A stretch of DNA of 52,535 bases from the IMG/VR virus record IMGVR_UViG_3300020477_000037, positions 1-52,535 of that record. One strand, written 5' to 3'. This DNA is from a virus. Position 1 is the stretch's first letter; each line of letters opens with the position of its first letter. A program made the translations under genes and the position numbers. Below, piece after piece: positions 46,200 through 52,535 of this stretch. Below the pieces are notes generated by a model. That model did no database searches, was not told the origin of the DNA, and saw only the letters and a list, made by a program, of their open reading frames with translations.

Positions 46200-48527
46200 A
46201 TGGCAATGTCTAGTAAAACATTTGTAGCAAATAAGAGGGGGTTGTTTGATATAGCTCAATCTGAAGGTTTGATTGGTGATGATTTCGCATTAGAGCTTCA
46301 AAACGCCCGTATTTCTATCAACGGTGAAGTTCGTAAGAGAAGGGGAAGAGTGAAGTTAAATACAACTGCTTTCTCCGGCACACCTGATATTAATACTGTT
46401 ACAGTCTTTGACGGTGATTTTGTCCCATCTTATGAAATCATAGCAACCGCTGGGGAAGATATAAGGAAGTATAATAGTTCTACTAATGCATTTGATTTAA
46501 TAGAGACTGGATATACTAGTGGTAAACGATTTAGTACAACTCATTTTAGGGGTAATTTAATTCTAACGAATGGAGAGGAGTTGCCGTTTAAGTATGGTTA
46601 TGTTGGTAAACCAGCACAACCTACTACCGGCACGAGTGGCAGTGGTTCGTTGTCTGCAAGGACATATTTTGTAAAAACATCGTATGTATCGTCACAGATT
46701 GATCAAAGTCATATTACGAATAGTGGCTCTGATAATATCGGTGATACTTCATCTAATCTTTTTCGCTCTCAAGTGTTTCAGGCTGGGACTACATCCTGTA
46801 TTAATCGAGTGAAGCTTCGATTAAAACGTGTGGGTAATCCTACTGATAACATACAAGTTTCCGTTAGAGCTACGGATGGTAGCGGGGTTCCCACAGGTTC
46901 AGACTTAACCAATCAAGTTTCAGTTGCGATATCTACTATCAAGACTGAATATCAATTTATTGAATTTGCTTTTAGTACTTATGCTTCATTAACTTCTGGT
47001 ACTAAATACGCAATTATTATAACTCGTAGCGGTTCGGCAGACTCCTCTAATTATATCCAAATTGCTAAAGATACTGCCGGTGGCTATTCGGATGGGGCGG
47101 TATATTCATCGAGTGCCGGTTCATCTTGGACTGAGACCACTTCAACGGATTTTAATTTTAATACCTATCTGTTATCTGGAGAATCTAAACCAAGCAATCA
47201 GAAGGAACAAGCTTTATCTGCAAGCAATGTTTTAACAGTAACGGCTCCAATAGCTACGGACGGTGCGGTTGCTTATAATGTTTATGTGTCGGAAACATCT
47301 AATGCTGAAGTTAAACAGACCGAAAAGCCTGTAGCATTAGGGTCTAATTTCACAGAACCTGACAGCGGTCTGGTTAGTTTAGGGGCATTACCAACTCTTT
47401 ATACAAGTTGGTATACTAAGGAATTAGATGCGGTAACGGATTATGGTAAAATAGTATTTAGTATGAATGGCAGGATTTGGTTTGCCGGATTTGAAGATGA
47501 ACCATTAAAGATCCTTGGGTCTGCCCTAGATAAAGATAATGATTATACAACTGCAAACGATTCGGTTGTTCTGGATTTGGGTAGCCATGTAACTCGTGGT
47601 GATGAAATTGTCGCTCTGAATCGTTTTGGTTTAACGAATAATCTTATTATTGCATTAAAGAATCATTTCATTCGTTGGAATGTACCGGCAGAATTTAACA
47701 GTATTGTTGTAAGTGATGTATTATTTAATGTTGGGGCAATGTCACAGAGATGTGTAACGAGCGTACCTTTTGGAAGATCTGACATATTTATGCTGGGCCA
47801 AGAGGGTTTAAGCTCTATTAATGTTGAGGTTATAACGGGTGGTCTTGGGGCTAAAAAACTCACTAAAAATATTGAAGATAGGTTAAAGCCTATTTTAGTT
47901 GGAGTTACAGATCAATCAGAAGTAAATGCGATTAATTTTAAATTTGATAGAGAATATATTGTTTCGGTTCCATCTGTTAGCAAGAGGTTTATTTTTGATT
48001 ATGAATTAAAAGCGTGGTCTGAAGATAGAAATATTAAGGTTAATGATATGACTGTTACCCCAGATGGATTTCTTTTATCTGCCGGAGATGATGGGTTTGT
48101 TTACAGGGAATATCAAACATCTGCTCGTGTGAATGTATATGGGGATAGTAACAATGATTCTGATGTTTCTTTTAGGTGGGACACCCCTTGGTTAACTGTG
48201 GATAGAGCCGATGTAAAGAAAGCCTTTAAGTACTTTCAATTTAAAGGTACAGGTTCAGGAACTTTCAAGTTGGATGTTTTCTATGATTATGATACAACTG
48301 CTTACAAGAGTATCTATTTACAGTCTGATCCGTCCTTATGGGATGAATCAACGTCTGAATGGGATTCCACTTATTGGGATTTCCCAGATATCAACAAGGT
48401 TTTAATCCCGCTTATAGGACGTGGAAAAGTGGTTAAATTTTCTTTTACCGCAACACACCGAGCCGGATTAAGTATATCTTACTACGGTGTTAAATATGTT
48501 AAAAGCGGATTTAGAGGAAACGACTAA
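46200..48527 (+). CDS. Tail nozzle / stabilisation protein with an inserted beta-sandwich domain
   Basis: A 775-residue, beta-rich protein. It opens like T7 gp12-type and P22 gp10-type nozzle proteins (ALELQNARISINGEVRKRRG) and ends with propeller-like strands (IFMLGQEGLSSINVEV, FIFDYELKAWSEDRNI, GDDGFVYREY). Residues about 180-325 are an insertion (FRSQVFQAGTTSCINRVKLR, TSGTKYAIIITRSGS) of the choice-of-anchor-R / carbohydrate-binding-like type, also present in the fibre. It would form the tail nozzle and may contact the cell surface. The stop overlaps the fibre's ATG. Confidence 0.7.
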   Translation: MAMSSKTFVANKRGLFDIAQSEGLIGDDFALELQNARISINGEVRKRRGRVKLNTTAFSGTPDINTVTVFDGDFVPSYEIIATAGEDIRKYNSSTNAFDLIETGYTSGKRFSTTHFRGNLILTNGEELPFKYGYVGKPAQPTTGTSGSGSLSARTYFVKTSYVSSQIDQSHITNSGSDNIGDTSSNLFRSQVFQAGTTSCINRVKLRLKRVGNPTDNIQVSVRATDGSGVPTGSDLTNQVSVAISTIKTEYQFIEFAFSTYASLTSGTKYAIIITRSGSADSSNYIQIAKDTAGGYSDGAVYSSSAGSSWTETTSTDFNFNTYLLSGESKPSNQKEQALSASNVLTVTAPIATDGAVAYNVYVSETSNAEVKQTEKPVALGSNFTEPDSGLVSLGALPTLYTSWYTKELDAVTDYGKIVFSMNGRIWFAGFEDEPLKILGSALDKDNDYTTANDSVVLDLGSHVTRGDEIVALNRFGLTNNLIIALKNHFIRWNVPAEFNSIVVSDVLFNVGAMSQRCVTSVPFGRSDIFMLGQEGLSSINVEVITGGLGAKKLTKNIEDRLKPILVGVTDQSEVNAINFKFDREYIVSVPSVSKRFIFDYELKAWSEDRNIKVNDMTVTPDGFLLSAGDDGFVYREYQTSARVNVYGDSNNDSDVSFRWDTPWLTVDRADVKKAFKYFQFKGTGSGTFKLDVFYDYDTTAYKSIYLQSDPSLWDESTSEWDSTYWDFPDINKVLIPLIGRGKVVKFSFTATHRAGLSISYYGVKYVKSGFRGND

Positions 48528-51500
48528 TGGCTACTGGATACACTAGACAACATGATTTTACTACAGATAGAGATGCAACCCCCCCTATTCCAGTAAAGGC
48601 TGATAGGGTTGACGCAGAGCTTGATGCTATTAAAACCTCGATAGATACTATTGTTGGGTCTAATGGCACAACAACTGCAATGCTTGCTGACCTAGCTGTT
48701 ACCACGGCTAAAATAGCGGATAGTGCTGTGACTACAGCTAAAATAGCTGATAGTGCGGTAACTTCTGCTAAGTTTGCAGATAGTGCTGTATCTACCGCAA
48801 AACTTGCTGACAGTTCTGTGACTACAGCAAAGATTACGGATGCTAATATTACAACCGCAAAGATAGCTGATGCGAATGTAACTACAGCAAAAATAGCAGA
48901 TAGTTCTGTTACAACTGCGAAGATAGCAGACGTTAATGTTACTACAGCAAAAATAGCGGATGCAAACGTAACCACAGGAAAGATTGCTGACGATGCCGTT
49001 ACTACTGCAAAGATAACAAACGCAAATGTAACTACAGCAAAAATTGCAGACTCGAATGTGACAACGGCAAAAATTGCCGATGACGCAGTAACTACCGCAA
49101 AAGTTCTTAACTCAAACGTAACTACAGCCAAGATTGCGGATGTAAACGTAACAACGGCTAAGATTGCTGATAGTGCGGTAACCACTGCAAAGGTGGCGGA
49201 TGTTAATATCACTTCAGGCAAGATAGCAGATGGTGCTGTGGCGGAAGCTAAGATTGCAGATACCGCTGTAACTGCTGGAAAGATAGCAAGTAACGCTGTT
49301 ACTACTGCTAAAATTAATGATGCTAATGTAACCACAGCAAAAATAGCAGATGATGCGGTTACGACAGCCAAGGTTGCAGACAACGCAATTACCAACGCAA
49401 AACTTCCATCTGGGATGGCTTTAGATGCAACTAAAATAGCTGATGGAACTGTTAGTAACGCAGAGTTTCAATATTTAAATGGTGCTACTTCAGGCATACA
49501 AGCTCAATTCGACAGCTTAGTAGATCCCGGATTCAGCGTTGATGAAACTAATACTAATACAGCCAAGAATAAATTCGTTTCAAATAATCTAGCTAAAGGA
49601 TGGCAAGATACCAAGACTGCATTTGATGCCCAAGATATTAGCGTACAGACTAATCCATTGACTATGGATGAAGAGAGTACTCCGTCTGCCCCTGCTTCTA
49701 ATAAACATAAGTTATATTTTAAAAGCGATGAAAAATTATATAAGATAAATAGTAGTGGGACGGAAATACAGGTTGGCGGTGATTCAGATTTAGTTTCTAT
49801 GAATACGGCTGATATATTTTTACTTAATGCTCGTAGATTGTCAGATCATTCAGCTAATGTGCTTAATGTAGTCGATGGATTTACAGATAATATGCAAGAT
49901 GGTAGCACTCAAAACAATACAGCTATAAATATATCTGGTTCCAGTAACATAGCCCATGATAACACTAGTAAATACTGGCAGAATACTAGAGGTAGTGCAG
50001 GACTGACTACTGACATAGCGTATACTACAGAGTCTAACTATACTCAGCAAGAATGGACTACGGCAATCGTAGGTTCATCAAATGCTACCTTTACAAACAG
50101 TTCTGCAACTGTAACTATTTCTTCAGGCACATGGCCTGCTAATTGTGATAACGGTAGGATTACTCAAGACGGTACTAACTGGTATGATATTTCTAGTCGT
50201 GACTCTACAACACAGCTAACACTTGCATCAAACTTTAGTCAATCAACTGTTACTGGAACTTATACGATTCGCATGACTGAATTTGCTACACCAGCATTAG
50301 CTGTCGATCAAAGCAACACCGACGGCAATGATGAGACTCACTTTGGTGCTGCAAGTGGCACAAGAAAAGTTGCACAAAGTTTTGTGGCGGGTTCTACTGG
50401 AAACCTCTCTAAAATCACGGTTGATTTCAAAAAAGCCAGCTCATCAAGCCCAACTGATTCGTTGTCGGCAACTATACAGTCAGACAACTCTGATTCACCC
50501 TCTGGTACTGCACTAAGCTCTGCCACAACTCTTGCTTCTGGCAGTATTGGTGCGGGGTCTTGGGGTACGCATGAATTTGTATTTTCTTCAGGTGCGAGTG
50601 TTGTGTCAGGAACAAAGTATTGGATACATGTTGAGCGATCTCCAGACCCAGATAAATACGATGACGGTGGATATTATGTTAAGCGAGCCAACGGTTCTGT
50701 TACTGGTTATGAAGATGGAAAATGTGTTAAATGGGACGGTTCTTCATGGAGCGATGTGAACGGCACACATGACTTTAACTTTGCCACTTATGTACAACCA
50801 AGTGCCGTGGTCAGTCTAAACACTCGCTCTTCAACCGCTTCTGCCAGTACAGAAACACAAACCACGGGTCATTCGGACAGTGCCCGCAGTAATGGTGTGG
50901 CGATTCTCGGTGCTGGCGGTGGTAACGAAAAGGGTTCGCAAGAATTTAAAGCAAATCAGGCAGGTGACATTACTGCGGTAATTTTCGAAGCGTATAAAGA
51001 CGGCTCTCCGGGTGATAACTATAAGATGGAGCTATACGCATCGAGTACAGCCACCTCAGTGGGCGGCACTCCTACGGGATCGGCTTTAGCAACCACCGCT
51101 GACTTTGGCGCATCATCGCTCTCTGGGTCTGCTTGGACTGAAATCACTGGCACCCTTAGTTCTGCCTATACGCCAACGCTTAACAACTATTATCACCTAG
51201 TGTTTTCACGAACAGGTAGCCGTGATACGAGTAATCATATTAGGTTAAATTCGAGTAGCGGCAATGAATACTCTGACGGATCGCACCGTGAGATGGGTAG
51301 CGGCTCGTGGGGGTCTGCGACAGGATATGATCTGAAATTCACAGTCAAGCAAGACGCCACCACAACGGTTAATCCAATCACAGAGCCTGTAACCACAGTA
51401 CCTACCTTCGCAACTCTTAAAGACGCAAGTGCTTGGTCTGATCTGAATAGTGTGGCTATTACTGATACGCCTTATGATGGTGGACATACCTTTACGGCAA

Positions 51501-52535
51501 CTGGTGGGGCAAAAATAGTAACATCTGCGACTGGTGATTTTGACGCTACTGGGTCAGGTACAGCCTCTGCTAGTCACGACAGTTCTGAGGCGGCAGATTT
51601 GTTTGATGGCAGTTTAAGTTCTAAATGGGGGTTAGCAGAAAGCGACTCCCCCGCTTGTTGGTGGAAGTATGATTTTGGATCAGGTGTTACCAAGACTTTG
51701 ACAAAGATGATTGTATACTCGGCAGATAGCAGTGGTTATGGCCCTGCCAATTTTACCTTCGAAGGCTCAAATAACGATTCTGACTGGACGGTGCTAAGCA
51801 CTCAAACTGGACAGGCATATTCAGCGAATACTTACTACACCTACACATGGTCAAACACGACTGCATATAGATATTATAGGATGAATATCAGTCAGTGGGA
51901 AGATACTGATGGAGGCACTCGTTATCTGGAGTTGCGTGATGTGCAACTCATCGAGGGAACTGTCTCGCCAAAATTCGGTACAGCGATGCTAGACGTAGCG
52001 ACTGGTGGCGACAACTATATCTCTGCACCAGATAGTGATGACTGGGACATGACTACAGATTTTGCTATTGATTTTTGGATGAACCACAGGACGCTAGTTA
52101 ATTCGGGGAATATACTTTTGCAATATGAAGATAGCGATAATTATCATCACTTGTCTTTAAGTGGAACCACGGCACTTGAGTGGAAGGTGAGAACTGGTGG
52201 CTCTAACAACTGGGCCGAAGTCTCGTCTGGCGTAACTATCACTGCGGGTACTTGGTTCCATGTCGCACTTGTCATGTCTGGCTCTGCATCAAATGTCACG
52301 GCATACTTAAATGGCACTAGAGTTATTAATACTACCGTAGGTGCTGGCGCACCTGTTGGTATAGATGCAGTGATGAAGCTTGGTGGTGACATATCTGCCG
52401 CCGCAGGTGCTGAAATGGATGGTTGGATTGATGAGTTCAGATTTAGTAATGTAGACAGGGGCTGGACTGGTGCAACAATTACTGTTCCAACCTCTGCACA
52501 TTCCTTAGATTCGGATACACGATGCTTGTTGCATT
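48527..52535 (+). CDS. Tail fibre / receptor-binding protein, N-terminal 1,336 residues (continues at base 1)
   Basis: ATG 48527 overlaps the nozzle stop (TAATG), and the frame is open to the window end. In order: a short N-terminal region (MATGYTRQHDFTTDRDATPP), 24 decapeptide repeats of the form V-T-T-A-K-I-A-D (residues 57-296), a connector, a choice-of-anchor-R-like beta domain (about 600-765), a discoidin/F5-8C-like domain (about 1010-1145, EAADLFDGSLSSKWG, WWKYDFGSG, YRYYRMNISQW), then a LamG/concanavalin-A-like domain (DVATGGDNYISAP, FAIDFWM, GTWFHVALVMSG) completed at bases 1-130. Multiple glycan-binding folds imply a polysaccharide receptor. It is partial only because the window cuts the circle here. 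Confidence 0.8.
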   Translation, partial: MATGYTRQHDFTTDRDATPPIPVKADRVDAELDAIKTSIDTIVGSNGTTTAMLADLAVTTAKIADSAVTTAKIADSAVTSAKFADSAVSTAKLADSSVTTAKITDANITTAKIADANVTTAKIADSSVTTAKIADVNVTTAKIADANVTTGKIADDAVTTAKITNANVTTAKIADSNVTTAKIADDAVTTAKVLNSNVTTAKIADVNVTTAKIADSAVTTAKVADVNITSGKIADGAVAEAKIADTAVTAGKIASNAVTTAKINDANVTTAKIADDAVTTAKVADNAITNAKLPSGMALDATKIADGTVSNAEFQYLNGATSGIQAQFDSLVDPGFSVDETNTNTAKNKFVSNNLAKGWQDTKTAFDAQDISVQTNPLTMDEESTPSAPASNKHKLYFKSDEKLYKINSSGTEIQVGGDSDLVSMNTADIFLLNARRLSDHSANVLNVVDGFTDNMQDGSTQNNTAINISGSSNIAHDNTSKYWQNTRGSAGLTTDIAYTTESNYTQQEWTTAIVGSSNATFTNSSATVTISSGTWPANCDNGRITQDGTNWYDISSRDSTTQLTLASNFSQSTVTGTYTIRMTEFATPALAVDQSNTDGNDETHFGAASGTRKVAQSFVAGSTGNLSKITVDFKKASSSSPTDSLSATIQSDNSDSPSGTALSSATTLASGSIGAGSWGTHEFVFSSGASVVSGTKYWIHVERSPDPDKYDDGGYYVKRANGSVTGYEDGKCVKWDGSSWSDVNGTHDFNFATYVQPSAVVSLNTRSSTASASTETQTTGHSDSARSNGVAILGAGGGNEKGSQEFKANQAGDITAVIFEAYKDGSPGDNYKMELYASSTATSVGGTPTGSALATTADFGASSLSGSAWTEITGTLSSAYTPTLNNYYHLVFSRTGSRDTSNHIRLNSSSGNEYSDGSHREMGSGSWGSATGYDLKFTVKQDATTTVNPITEPVTTVPTFATLKDASAWSDLNSVAITDTPYDGGHTFTATGGAKIVTSATGDFDATGSGTASASHDSSEAADLFDGSLSSKWGLAESDSPACWWKYDFGSGVTKTLTKMIVYSADSSGYGPANFTFEGSNNDSDWTVLSTQTGQAYSANTYYTYTWSNTTAYRYYRMNISQWEDTDGGTRYLELRDVQLIEGTVSPKFGTAMLDVATGGDNYISAPDSDDWDMTTDFAIDFWMNHRTLVNSGNILLQYEDSDNYHHLSLSGTTALEWKVRTGGSNNWAEVSSGVTITAGTWFHVALVMSGSASNVTAYLNGTRVINTTVGAGAPVGIDAVMKLGGDISAAAGAEMDGWIDEFRFSNVDRGWTGATITVPTSAHSLDSDTRCLLH
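48695..49414 (+). repeat. 24 tandem 30-bp units in the fibre gene
   Basis: Exactly 24 in-phase units encode a ten-residue motif, consensus A/N-V-T-T-A-K-I-A-D-x. The protein motif is kept while codons vary from unit to unit, so adjacent units differ clearly at DNA level. Likely a fibrous trimeric shaft. The region also stays open on the opposite strand because of its composition. Confidence 0.85.
52406..52535. repeat. Right copy of the 130-bp window-end overlap
   Basis: Matches bases 1-130 at 126 positions and lies in the same reading frame of the fibre gene. See the left copy for the mismatches. Longest exact run is 76 bases. Confidence 0.8.

Noticed and set aside
48511-49395. 294-residue frame on the minus strand opposite the fibre repeats
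   Set aside because: It is the mirror of the 30-bp repeats (a monotonous Ala-Val-Thr-Ser string), has no ribosome site and lies inside a certain gene.
48695-49414. CRISPR-like periodic repeat
   Set aside because: Unit length is exactly 30 bp with no spacers and stays in one reading frame; it is a protein repeat.

Overview
The window is a tailed double-stranded DNA phage, almost certainly the whole genome. Its last 130 bases (52406-52535) repeat its first 130 with four mismatches, and the reading frame of a tail fibre runs off the right end and resumes in frame at base 1. The molecule is therefore best read as a circle (or circularly permuted) of about 52.4 kb, cut inside the fibre gene. Podovirus morphology is suggested by a portal, scaffold, major capsid protein, short-tail adaptor, nozzle/stabilisation-type protein, large ejection proteins and a fibre, with no sheath, major tail tube or tape measure. 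The host should be Gram-negative (nested spanin pair, several lipoproteins, an LPP20-type lipoprotein). The DNA is AT-rich by eye. No integrase, DNA polymerase or RNA polymerase is visible; the promoters I can read are sigma70-like, so host polymerases are probably used and the phage is probably virulent.

Layout. One long rightward late block starts near 33.2 kb and wraps through the window ends to 17.5 kb. It begins with small early-looking genes (33.2-34.7 kb), then a methyltransferase-fold protein and two partners (34.7-36.7), portal, scaffold and capsid (36.7-41.0), small capsid-proximal proteins and a glycosyltransferase (41.1-43.3), adaptor, ejection protein and nozzle (43.3-48.5), and the fibre (48.5 to the end, continuing 1-909). 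Lysis genes (0.9-2.4), ejection/internal virion proteins including a LysM-M15 peptidase and a 2,280-residue giant (2.4-13.6), and the packaging genes (13.6-17.5) follow. A leftward block (32.6 to 17.6 kb) carries replication and recombination genes (primase-helicase, replisome organiser-like protein, SSB, ERF annealing protein, YqaJ-type exonuclease, DUF1064 nuclease), HNH and PD-(D/E)XK nucleases, DNA-binding proteins, a stand-alone cyclic-nucleotide-binding protein and many tiny membrane or lipoprotein genes. The blocks diverge from a 600-base AT-rich non-coding region (32.6-33.2 kb) with a strong leftward promoter, palindromes and short iterons, and converge at a terminator near 17.6 kb.

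The most unusual part is the packaging region. The large terminase is encoded as two genes in inverted order: the nuclease half (13858-14721) lies about 2 kb upstream of the ATPase half (16764-17492), and between them sit a holin-like gene, a tRNA with initiator-tRNA features (CAT anticodon, unpaired 1:72, A11:U24, three G:C pairs in the anticodon stem), an orphan protein, and a protein with a textbook eukaryote-style C2H2 zinc finger directly before the small terminase. Other points of interest are the lone cyclic-nucleotide-binding protein, the LPP20 lipoprotein, a C-terminal tail shared by two early proteins, a 35-bp tandem duplication over a gene start, and a carbohydrate-binding-like domain shared by nozzle and fibre. 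Family names were assigned by recognising motifs from memory; no search was run.
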